Below, one piece after another: positions 46,240-54,801 of a stretch of 64,000 nucleotides of DNA. The notes under the pieces were generated by a model. It worked only from the letters and a program-made list of their open reading frames with translations. It ran no database searches and was not told where the DNA came from. Source of the stretch: Prevotellaceae bacterium UBA2852 (GTDB taxonomy: Bacteria; Bacteroidota; Bacteroidia; Bacteroidales; Bacteroidaceae); the NCBI GenBank assembly GCA_002350855.1, contig DEFM01000026.1:1-64000 (forward strand), read 5' to 3'. Position numbers and translations under genes: made by a program. Numbering within the stretch: position 1 is the first letter of the stretch; every line of letters starts with the position of its first letter.

Positions 46240-47565
46240 TTATTCGAGTAGTTTAGATAGGCGTTCCATCTGTCTTGGAATACGGATTCGCTGTGGACAT
46301 TTAGACAGACATTCCTCACAGCCTACACATTGGTCGGCAAGGGCAGCGGTCGGCAAGGCTTTCTTGTATGCCTCCACGAATGCAGCTTTGTTGTCGATGG
46401 TGCCTTCGTTTATACCCTCGTTGTAAATGCGGAAATTGCCTGGTATGTCAACACCGTAGGGGCATGGCGTACAGTAACCGCAGGCAGTACAAGGAATGGT
46501 CGGGTAGTTGGCAATGATGGTTGCGATGTCTTCCAGCATGGCAAGTTCATCGTTGGTGCATGGGTCGAGAGGACTGTAGGTCTTTACGTTGTCCTCCAGA
46601 TGTTCCATGTAAGTCATTCCGCTAAGAGCCGTTAACACATTAGGCTGTGTTCCTACGAAGCGGAAAGCCCATGATGCAATGCTGTCGTTCGGACGCTTTG
46701 CCTTCAGTCGTTCAGCGTATGCCTTTGGCAGTTTTGCCAGACGGCCACCGAGAAGTGGCTCCATCATCACACACTGAATGCCGTGGTCTTCGCATTGCTT
46801 GTACAGGTAATCGGCATTGGTGTTGTTGCCGTTTATGTCGTGAGCATGTTTCCAGTCCACATAGTTCATCTCTATCTGCACGAAATCCCATTTGTATTTG
46901 TCGGTGTTTTCAATCAGATAGTCGAATACTTTCACGTCACCATGATAGGAGAATCCCAGATTTCGAATTCTTCCAGCTTTGCGCTCCTCCAGAAGGAAGT
47001 CCAGAACGCCGTTGTCAAGGAAACGTGATTTTAGATTGTTCATGCCCCCCATTCCTACACCGTGAAGGAGGTAATAGTCGATGTAATCGGTGTGTATGTA
47101 CTCCATCGAACGTTTGTACATGGCTTTCGATGCTTCCAACGACCATTCGTTTTCTCCGAAGTTGGACATCTTTGTGGCAATATAGTAACTCTTGCGATCC
47201 ACACCGCTTGCCACCAAGGCATCACCCAGTGAACTTTCTGATTTGCCGCCTTCGTAGTGTGGAGACGTGTCAAAGTAGTTGACTCCGTGCTCTAAAGCGT
47301 AGGCAACTTCTTTGTTAACCATTTCCTGGTCGATTTGACGGCCCTTATGTGGTAAACGCATCATTCCATACCCCAGAAGTGAAACTTTGTCACCAGTGTG
47401 GCGGTTTATGCGATAAGTCATTTTACCTTCGTGTGGTCTTGAGGTAGTGGTTTGCTTTCGTTCCGCAAACGATGAAAGTGAACCTAATGAGAAAAGTGCT
47501 GCGGCGGAAGCTGTGCCCATTCCCAGTTGCTTTAGGAATCCACGACGGTTGATGTTGTTGTTCAT
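46240..47565 (-). CDS. Aldo/keto reductase with Tat signal and C-terminal 4Fe-4S domain
   Basis: 441 residues. It begins with a twin-arginine signal (INRRGFLKQLGMGTASAAAL), so it is exported folded. The aldo/keto reductase barrel (about 45-330) has GYGMMRLPHKG, NYFDTSPHYEGGKSE (with catalytic Tyr) and DYIDYYLLHG. The C-terminal domain has two cysteine clusters, CTACGYCTPCPYG near 358 and CVGCEECLSKCP near 412, for iron-sulfur clusters. Family members are predicted oxidoreductases using NAD(P)H or ferredoxin; substrate unknown. It follows the alpha-2-macroglobulin-like gene by 24 bases and is probably in its operon. Confidence 0.88.
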   Translation of the reverse strand: MNNNINRRGFLKQLGMGTASAAALFSLGSLSSFAERKQTTTSRPHEGKMTYRINRHTGDKVSLLGYGMMRLPHKGRQIDQEMVNKEVAYALEHGVNYFDTSPHYEGGKSESSLGDALVASGVDRKSYYIATKMSNFGENEWSLEASKAMYKRSMEYIHTDYIDYYLLHGVGMGGMNNLKSRFLDNGVLDFLLEERKAGRIRNLGFSYHGDVKVFDYLIENTDKYKWDFVQIEMNYVDWKHAHDINGNNTNADYLYKQCEDHGIQCVMMEPLLGGRLAKLPKAYAERLKAKRPNDSIASWAFRFVGTQPNVLTALSGMTYMEHLEDNVKTYSPLDPCTNDELAMLEDIATIIANYPTIPCTACGYCTPCPYGVDIPGNFRIYNEGINEGTIDNKAAFVEAYKKALPTAALADQCVGCEECLSKCPQRIRIPRQMERLSKLLE

Positions 47566-47589
47566 ATTTAGTTGAGGTTTTTAGGATTT

Positions 47590-50500
47590 TTATTTTACGG
47601 TGACTCTGACGCCTTGGCTGTGGGCAGAGAACTGTGGTGCATAGCTGCACTGTATGGTTGCGATACCCATGCTGTAGTTACCTGTTCTTGCTACGTAGTA
47701 TTCGAGGTCGATGGTAGAAGAACCTTTGACATAGCGGTCGAAGAATACGTCAGACATCGAGTCGTGGAGTGAGAGATAACCGCCTCTGCCTCCGAGATTC
47801 TGATAGCCTGAGATAACGCGCTTGGACTCGAAGCATGCTGGATGCTGTGCACGGATGGCTACAAAGTCCATGTCACGGTCGGCTGTGATGGTGAGGCGCT
47901 GACGAACCTTGTCGCCTACGTGCAGGATATCGCCGTCAGTTACTTCCTTCCATTCTTTGCCATTATCTGTGTTTACTTCAACATAGAGTTTGGTGCTGAT
48001 ACTTAAATCGCCTGATGACTTCTCCACGCGGTCAAGTTCTTCAAGGCATTGTCCGTAGATGCAGCCCCATGCAGGTGTAGCTAATGATGTTGATTCATCA
48101 AGGCTTACTGTAACTGTAGACGGTGTGTTGCTGGCAATTAATGCGTCTGGCACAGGAGTGCAGGTATAACCAACTCCTGCTGTCTGTTCATTGAGTGTGA
48201 GCGGTTTGTCGCCAATCACTACAGATGGAGTGCGAATATCTCCGCTTGTTGATTCCGGTGCAATGGTGAGCAGGAGGTCAACAGCCTGAAGGGTGTTGAT
48301 GTTGCTGTCCCATTTCTGTGTCTGCTTCTGACGCAGCAGCCAGAGTTGCATCTGGAGCAGATAGTCATTGCTGTCTGCGAAGTAATCGCCTGTTTGCTGC
48401 ATAGCCTGCATAGCTGCGATGTGGGTTGGTATGCGGTAGTCACGCCATGAGTAATATGCACGTTCGGTATCGAAGTATCTGCCCATTCCAGGTTTTTCTA
48501 CCAAATACTCGCGAAGGGATTTGACGAACTTCAAGGCTGCATCGCGACGGTTGTTGTTGAGAAGAATTACAGATACATGGGCACGTCCGTACATTGTAAG
48601 TTCGGTGACACGTTTCTGCAGGCGGTTAAGATAGTCTTCCGTCATCTTCTTCACAGCAGACGAAGAATTAGCCTTTTTGCTGATAGACTTTACATACAGG
48701 TAGTTAATCGTACTTTCGCTTGGCAGGTATTTAGAGTGCTTGCGATAGTATTTCTTATAGCTGTCCAGTTCTTCTTTGTCAAGGAACTTGATACCTTCTT
48801 TCAGCATATCGTCGATCTCATCGTTCTCAATATTCTGTGAAGTGAGATAGTTCTGGAGCATAGAGAGGTGATGAACGCAGAGCAGGGTAGCGTAATAGCT
48901 TGGTTTCATGCCTCTCATCCATGACCATCCTCCTTCTGAGTATTGCAGGTCGTTGAGGTGGTTGATGGCTTCTTTGATGCGAGAGTTGAGCAATTTCTCG
49001 TCGAAGAGTTCGCAAAGCTGACGCTTCTTCATTGTCTCGTCCTGTGCTTCAAGTACCCATGGTGATTCCTTGAGGAGAATGTCCTTGAGCGATTCGTTCT
49101 TCGAGAGTTCGCTGCTGAGAGTGGATGTGGAGTCTGGTTCATCCTGCCATTTGCGGATGAGTGACTGCAGGGCAGGAGTGCGGCTTGCGAGATGCTGTGC
49201 CACCATGTTGGTATAGAGTGAGGCAGACCAGTCAATTGCGTTGTCGCTTTCCGGATTGATGGTGCTGTGCATAGCCATAACCGCGTTCCAAGAAGGATTG
49301 TCGGTGTATTCCACCGTCATCTTGCGGTTGGTTGCAGTCGCTGAGTTGTTATTGAAGAGTGAGGTTATGTCAACTTCTTTCGAAGATTCACCGATGAGGT
49401 AGAACGGTACTGTCTCTGTGAGCTGTTTCTTGTTTGTCAGTACCGGCAGGTAATTGCGCTCACCGTCGGAGTGAGTTTTGCTTTCCGCAACGATTTCGCA
49501 GATGAGCATCGGGTATTCATCGCTTGCATCAAAATTGAATTCTACGCTGGTGGTAGTTCCCGCTTCTGTGCTGAATGGGGCAGAAGATGTGAATACAACT
49601 TCCTCTGAGTCAGCGTCAATCAGTCGTATGATGGCTGTACCGTTGATGCTTTCCGTACTCTGGTTGATGATGCGTGAAGCAATGCATACCTTATCACCGT
49701 CTCTTACGAAACGTGGCATATTTGGCTGAATCATCAACTGCTTGCGTGCAACGGCTGTGGCGCTGATGCTGCCATAGTCCATATTCTTTGTATGAGCAAG
49801 TCCGAGGAATCTCCATTCTGTCAGGCTTTCTGGCAGAGTGAAACTGATATCTACTTCACCCTTGGCATTAGTTGCGAGGGTGGGGTAGAAGAAGGCAGTC
49901 TCGCTGAGGTTGGTGCGGATAGTTGACTTCTGAGAACTTGATTCTTCAAATTCTTCGCTGTTGTTCTCATTATTCTCGTCATTGGTATCTGCAAGCAAAG
50001 CTTCATCTGCAGATACTTCTACACTTGCTTCAACTTCAGCAGCTGTGTCTTCAATAAGAGCAGCTGATTTGAGAACTCTGTTGGAATAGAGTCTGCTTCC
50101 AGCACCATAAGAATAATATACATTTACTCTCTGATAATAGGTGTATGGATATAGGTCGTTGAAAGCTCTGGTAGGAGTGGTTAGTCTGTCATGTAAGAAA
50201 GGAAGACTCAGGTAGTATGCACTCTTAACCCATTGCTCAACGTGATGGATATAAGGTGACTCCCTATGGAAATAAAGTGATAACGGCAGTGAGTGCTGAC
50301 CGAAGATGTCAAGAGAGGCATCGTACATAGTGGCAAGGAGTGAGGCGCTCACAATCTTGTCGTTGTGGTCACGGATGGAAAGTGTCCAAGTCTCTTTCTG
50401 TCCAGGCTCCAGACGGTCGCGGAATGTCTTCCAAGTCAGTTTCAACTGCTTATCTGGAGTTACGTATGTCCAGCGTTGTGAAGAAGAGGATGTATTGCAG

Positions 50501-53322
50501 TCCTTGACATATACTTTGTATAGGGTTATTCCATTGTCGTATTTTGAGTTGAATGGAATGCTAAGATGATGAATCTTGTTGTCGGAAAGCAATAACTCAC
50601 GCTTAATGACAGTGTCTGGAGTCGCTATATATAAATATGTGTATGCATTATTCTCGGCATTGGCATACCAGACTTCGATAGGTGACTGCTGGCTGTAGGT
50701 GCTGGATGGTGAGTAAATCCAGTCACTCTTGAGGTTCATCTCTTCAGTACGCTTATCGGACCAAAGCACAAATTCCTGCTTAGCGGTAATTGCGTTGTCC
50801 TTGCTGTCAGTGGCCTTTATCTGAATCTGATAGCTGCCTAAAGGTAATTTCTTGATGTTCGCAAGTGTAATTGACTCTCCACTTTTGAATGTGCCTGACT
50901 GAATCTCTGTGGAATACTCGTCTGTGATCTTGCTGTAGAACATCAATTTCCATTCGCCTTTTACATCAACTGGTTTCTGTGAGCTGTTCACGGCCTTGAC
51001 AGTGATGGCCTCTATGGGCGAAGCATCTGCATTGAGCGACTTAGGCATACTGATGCTCAGCGCAAAGTCCTGTTTGCTGACTTTGATAATTTCTTCTGCT
51101 TCGTGAGTCTCACCTGCCATGTCTGTCACAGATGCATTGAAACGGAACATCAGCATCTCGGCTGTGGTTTCGCTGGTCAGACGTGTGCGGAGATAGAAAT
51201 AACCGTCGTTGTCGGTTGTGGTTTCGTCAGTCAGGAGGTTGTTCCATGGAGTGTTTCTGTACCACCATGTCCAGAATGTAGCCTCACGGCTTTGAACTGT
51301 ATAGCTTACCTTGGCATTCTGAACAGGCACTCCGGAGTAAGTCATTGCGCGACCTCTGATTTCCACGCTGTCGCCCAAGGCATAGGTCTTTTCCAACTCG
51401 TCAAACTCGATATTGAAGTTAGGACGCTTGTACTCCTCAACAAGAATGTTGGTGGATGCGTCGTCGAATTTAATGGTGAATGTACCATTGAGGCTTCCTG
51501 TGGGCAGAGTAAAGTCGGCAGACGCAACTCCCCATTCATCAGTTTTGACTTCTACTTTGCCAATCTCCTGCCAATTAGCATCTTGCAGGATGAAGGTTGG
51601 CTCAAAGTCCTTGACTACCTTAACCTCGTCACCATTCTGTTTGTACACAATACCGGTGACATGAACAGTCTGTCCGGGACGATAGGCATGGCGGTCTGTG
51701 TAGACTGCGTATTTGTATTCAAAAGTATCGTTGGATTCTGCTGTGTAGAAGGATGATGTGTTACAAGTATGGCTAACGTCCCAAGTATTGCGCTGTGCAT
51801 AGAAATCTGAGATCTTCGATGGGAAATACACCAAACCTTGTTCGTTTGTGCGATAGGTTTCAGTACGTTTCTTCCAACCATCTCCGCTGTCGCCGTACCA
51901 TGAACCGATAACCTCACAGTTGCTGACAGGCTTACCAGTAACGGCATCTACCACACAACCGACTTTATTATTGCCAGGCAGAGATAAGCTCAGCACTTTC
52001 ATTGAAGTGGTGTGGATGTTCTGTTTGTTTTCAACTCTACCGGATCTGGCGATGGCAAACCAATAGCCGGCAGGGATATCTATCTGAAGGGTGTCAACGT
52101 GCGCCTCCTCAGCCTTACCTTCGACATAAGTGTCGAATTTTATAGTCTGCATAGCAGGTACACCGCCGAGAGGTGCTCCAGACATTCCCTTCACTTTGTT
52201 GTCAGGGATAATCTGAAAAGTACATTCTGCCACGTTGCGGTGACGGATAAGCATGGTGCATGGTCTGCCTGAATAACTGGCTCCTTTTATGTCGATAGCC
52301 AGTTCGGGTTGAAGGCAATCGCTCTTGATATTGCTGAAAAATGCTTTCTTGTTGGTGCCAGCCCATTGTTTTTCTCCCCAGTCAGCCAGGTCGTAACGCT
52401 CTTGCTGAGTTAACACTGAGTTACCTCTGAGGTATCTGAGGAGAGCTTCAGCACCAGCTTCAATGTCTGAGTTGTTTGTATAGATACTCTTCAGGGAATC
52501 AAGGTAATGATTGTATTTCAGCCTGACCTCGTTGTTTCGGCTTGTTTCCTGATATTTGAGTGCATCCAGTTTCATGAGAACAGCGGCATTGCGCATTCCT
52601 TTTGAAGCGTATATCTCGGATGCCTTATTGCAAAGTTGGTAGTTCTGCTCTGTGTTCCTGCCCATATATTTGCAGGCGAAGTCAACTACAAGCGAGAGCA
52701 CATCGTTTTCGTATAGACGGCTTTCATTGCCTTGTTTATACAGCGGCTCATAGTCCTTTGCTGGGAAGCCGGCAAGGGACTCCAAGTCGTTCAATGCGGC
52801 AAGGGCGTGTGATTCTCTTTTTGATTTGAAGTCTGCCTTAACATCATCGTTTGTCCTTGTCAGACGAGAGTAACTCACTGACTCGTAAACAGATGAAAGC
52901 AATGAGTGCAATAAAGCCCTCTCTGCTTTGGTCTTGGCATCATCATTTGCTTTGACGTTCTGGAATAGAGGATGTTTTTCCATCCTGTCAACGTCAACCA
53001 TCACACTGTCGGAACTGATGTCCTGGCGCAGCGCAACCATGGTCAGACCTGACTTTATCGTCCAGGCGAAATGCCCGTTTTTCACAGCTTTATTGTAAAG
53101 CTCTTCTGCTTCTTTGAGTGCAGATTTGGGCAGTCCGTCGTCTATATGTTTTTCAATCTTTTTCCAAAGGCTTTCATAGTCATCGTCATTGAAATACATA
53201 GTACTATTAAGGTTGTTCGTTTCACGATTCATGCTATACGTATCACGTCCTACTGCTTTTGCATTGAGTGATGCAACTAAGCAGATTGTCATCAGAAATG
53301 ATGTAGAAAAGATAGTTTTCAT
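47590..53322 (-). CDS. Alpha-2-macroglobulin-like secreted protein, thioester motif absent
   Basis: 1910 residues. A signal peptide (MKTIFSTSFLMTICLVASLN) without a lipobox is followed by a helical N-terminal region, then macroglobulin domains: an MG2-like segment near 542 (YTDRHAYRPGQTVHVTGIVY), MG3 and others. The A2M domain is near 1142 (SETAFFYPTLATNAKG, then LPESLTEWRFLGLAHT). An alpha-helical toroid follows (YSEGGWSWMRGMKPSYYATL), then a receptor-type end. Thioester members carry CxEQ at the start of the toroid; here that position reads through DNAIDWSASLYTNMVAQHLA, with no such motif. It probably traps or binds proteases without covalent capture, or has a structural envelope role. The reductase gene follows closely. 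Confidence 0.85.
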   Translation of the reverse strand: MKTIFSTSFLMTICLVASLNAKAVGRDTYSMNRETNNLNSTMYFNDDDYESLWKKIEKHIDDGLPKSALKEAEELYNKAVKNGHFAWTIKSGLTMVALRQDISSDSVMVDVDRMEKHPLFQNVKANDDAKTKAERALLHSLLSSVYESVSYSRLTRTNDDVKADFKSKRESHALAALNDLESLAGFPAKDYEPLYKQGNESRLYENDVLSLVVDFACKYMGRNTEQNYQLCNKASEIYASKGMRNAAVLMKLDALKYQETSRNNEVRLKYNHYLDSLKSIYTNNSDIEAGAEALLRYLRGNSVLTQQERYDLADWGEKQWAGTNKKAFFSNIKSDCLQPELAIDIKGASYSGRPCTMLIRHRNVAECTFQIIPDNKVKGMSGAPLGGVPAMQTIKFDTYVEGKAEEAHVDTLQIDIPAGYWFAIARSGRVENKQNIHTTSMKVLSLSLPGNNKVGCVVDAVTGKPVSNCEVIGSWYGDSGDGWKKRTETYRTNEQGLVYFPSKISDFYAQRNTWDVSHTCNTSSFYTAESNDTFEYKYAVYTDRHAYRPGQTVHVTGIVYKQNGDEVKVVKDFEPTFILQDANWQEIGKVEVKTDEWGVASADFTLPTGSLNGTFTIKFDDASTNILVEEYKRPNFNIEFDELEKTYALGDSVEIRGRAMTYSGVPVQNAKVSYTVQSREATFWTWWYRNTPWNNLLTDETTTDNDGYFYLRTRLTSETTAEMLMFRFNASVTDMAGETHEAEEIIKVSKQDFALSISMPKSLNADASPIEAITVKAVNSSQKPVDVKGEWKLMFYSKITDEYSTEIQSGTFKSGESITLANIKKLPLGSYQIQIKATDSKDNAITAKQEFVLWSDKRTEEMNLKSDWIYSPSSTYSQQSPIEVWYANAENNAYTYLYIATPDTVIKRELLLSDNKIHHLSIPFNSKYDNGITLYKVYVKDCNTSSSSQRWTYVTPDKQLKLTWKTFRDRLEPGQKETWTLSIRDHNDKIVSASLLATMYDASLDIFGQHSLPLSLYFHRESPYIHHVEQWVKSAYYLSLPFLHDRLTTPTRAFNDLYPYTYYQRVNVYYSYGAGSRLYSNRVLKSAALIEDTAAEVEASVEVSADEALLADTNDENNENNSEEFEESSSQKSTIRTNLSETAFFYPTLATNAKGEVDISFTLPESLTEWRFLGLAHTKNMDYGSISATAVARKQLMIQPNMPRFVRDGDKVCIASRIINQSTESINGTAIIRLIDADSEEVVFTSSAPFSTEAGTTTSVEFNFDASDEYPMLICEIVAESKTHSDGERNYLPVLTNKKQLTETVPFYLIGESSKEVDITSLFNNNSATATNRKMTVEYTDNPSWNAVMAMHSTINPESDNAIDWSASLYTNMVAQHLASRTPALQSLIRKWQDEPDSTSTLSSELSKNESLKDILLKESPWVLEAQDETMKKRQLCELFDEKLLNSRIKEAINHLNDLQYSEGGWSWMRGMKPSYYATLLCVHHLSMLQNYLTSQNIENDEIDDMLKEGIKFLDKEELDSYKKYYRKHSKYLPSESTINYLYVKSISKKANSSSAVKKMTEDYLNRLQKRVTELTMYGRAHVSVILLNNNRRDAALKFVKSLREYLVEKPGMGRYFDTERAYYSWRDYRIPTHIAAMQAMQQTGDYFADSNDYLLQMQLWLLRQKQTQKWDSNINTLQAVDLLLTIAPESTSGDIRTPSVVIGDKPLTLNEQTAGVGYTCTPVPDALIASNTPSTVTVSLDESTSLATPAWGCIYGQCLEELDRVEKSSGDLSISTKLYVEVNTDNGKEWKEVTDGDILHVGDKVRQRLTITADRDMDFVAIRAQHPACFESKRVISGYQNLGGRGGYLSLHDSMSDVFFDRYVKGSSTIDLEYYVARTGNYSMGIATIQCSYAPQFSAHSQGVRVTVK

Positions 53323-53345
53323 GTCAATAGGAATTTAATTTGGGG

Positions 53346-53353
53346 CAAAAATA
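53346..53353 (-). promoter_or_regulatory. -7 box of the alpha-2-macroglobulin-like gene
   Basis: The complement reads TATTTTTG, 24 bases before the start codon. The divergent box of the symporter gene lies 23 bases away. Confidence 0.5.
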
Positions 53354-53375
53354 AAGAAAATTCGATTTTAATGCG

Positions 53376-53383
53376 TAAATTTG
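53376..53383 (+). promoter_or_regulatory. -7 box of the symporter operon
   Basis: TAAATTTG, 39 bases before the ATG at 53422. No clear -33 TTTG; the region before it is A/T-rich and shared with the divergent promoter. Confidence 0.5.
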
Positions 53384-53421
53384 CAACTTAAAAGATGTGA
53401 AAATTACGATTTTATTTATAG

Positions 53422-54798
53422 ATGGATAACTTATTGCATATTACAGATGTGATTAACGAGTATTTATGGGGATGGCCCATGATTATATTGTTGCTCGGCA
53501 CACATTTGTTTCTGACTATCCGTCTGCGCTTCCCTCAGAGGAAGATGTGGACGGCTCTGAAAATCTCAGTTAAGAAAGACAAGTATTCCGATGGTGACGT
53601 GAGTCAGTTTGCTGCTCTTGCCACTTCTTTGGCAGCAACAATCGGTACAGGAAATATTATTGGTGTGGCAACAGCTGTGTCATTAGGAGGACCAGGTGCT
53701 GTGTTCTGGTGTTGGCTTACTGGTATCTTCGGTATCGCCACTAAGTACAGTGAAGGCTTGCTTGCCATCAAGTACAGGGTGAAGACATCCGACGGACGAA
53801 TGCTTGGAGGACCGATGTATGCTCTTGAACGTGGTCTTGGCATGAAGTGGGCTGCCGTCCTTTTCTGTATCTTCACGGCAATAGCTTCATTCGGTATTGG
53901 TAATGCTGTTCAGGCGAATGCCATTTCCGAGAATATTGTTCATCTTACTAATGGCTATCTGGATGAGTCCGTCGCACGTGCTATAGTCGGAGTATTTATA
54001 GCTGCAATCGTGGGAATCGTGATTATCGGAGGCGTGAAAAGCATAGCAAAGATATGTACCACCTTCGTTCCTGTGATGGCGTTGTTCTATGTCGTAGGAT
54101 GTATATATATATTATGTGTCAATGCAGAATATCTTGGACGGGCCGTTGAAATGATTTTCTCGGAAGCATTCTCGCTGAAGGCTTCTCTTGGTGGAACGGT
54201 CGGTACGGCTATTATGATGGGTGCGCGCTACGGTATAGCCCGTGGTTTGTTCTCCAATGAATCGGGAATGGGTTCTGCTCCGATTGTGGCAGCTGCAGCC
54301 CAGACTCGTAATCCAGTCCGTCAGGCGTTAGTAAGCAGTACTGGTACATTCTGGGATACGGTAGTGATCTGTGCACTCACCGGTTTGGTGATTGTAAGCA
54401 GTATCATTGCTCACCCTGAGATTGATTACAAGGACGGTGGATTGCTGACCAAGGAAGCGTTTGCCATGATTCCATACGTGGGAACACCTATCCTTACCTT
54501 CGGAATCCTCACTTTTGCCTTCTCCACGATTCTCGGCTGGAGCTATTACGGTGAACGGGCAATGGAATATCTTGCAGGTAAACGTAGTATCCTGTATTAC
54601 AGAATAGCATGGACGGCACTTTGCTTCGTAGGTAGCATGATGAGCCTTAATCTTGTTTGGAATGTCAGCGACCTTATGAACGCACTTATGACTTTGCCCA
54701 ATCTGCTCTCACTGATACTCCTTTCCAATGTAATTGCTAAAGAAACAAGATACTACCTCTGGAAAAATAATCTGGAGAAAAGTGATATAGAGGAATAG
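53422..54798 (+). CDS. Sodium:alanine/glycine symporter family protein (AgcS-like)
   Basis: 458 residues with about ten membrane helices. The family signature occurs near residue 68 (LAATIGTGNIIGVATAVSLG and GPGAVFWCWLTG), with GIARGLFSNESGMGSAPIVA near 273. It imports alanine, glycine or a related amino acid with sodium. It leads a plus-strand run in which the next gene begins 3 bases later, so the symporter and the antiporter are co-transcribed and may share ion-balance regulation. Confidence 0.9.
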   Translation: MDNLLHITDVINEYLWGWPMIILLLGTHLFLTIRLRFPQRKMWTALKISVKKDKYSDGDVSQFAALATSLAATIGTGNIIGVATAVSLGGPGAVFWCWLTGIFGIATKYSEGLLAIKYRVKTSDGRMLGGPMYALERGLGMKWAAVLFCIFTAIASFGIGNAVQANAISENIVHLTNGYLDESVARAIVGVFIAAIVGIVIIGGVKSIAKICTTFVPVMALFYVVGCIYILCVNAEYLGRAVEMIFSEAFSLKASLGGTVGTAIMMGARYGIARGLFSNESGMGSAPIVAAAAQTRNPVRQALVSSTGTFWDTVVICALTGLVIVSSIIAHPEIDYKDGGLLTKEAFAMIPYVGTPILTFGILTFAFSTILGWSYYGERAMEYLAGKRSILYYRIAWTALCFVGSMMSLNLVWNVSDLMNALMTLPNLLSLILLSNVIAKETRYYLWKNNLEKSDIEE

Positions 54799-54801
54799 AA
54801 T

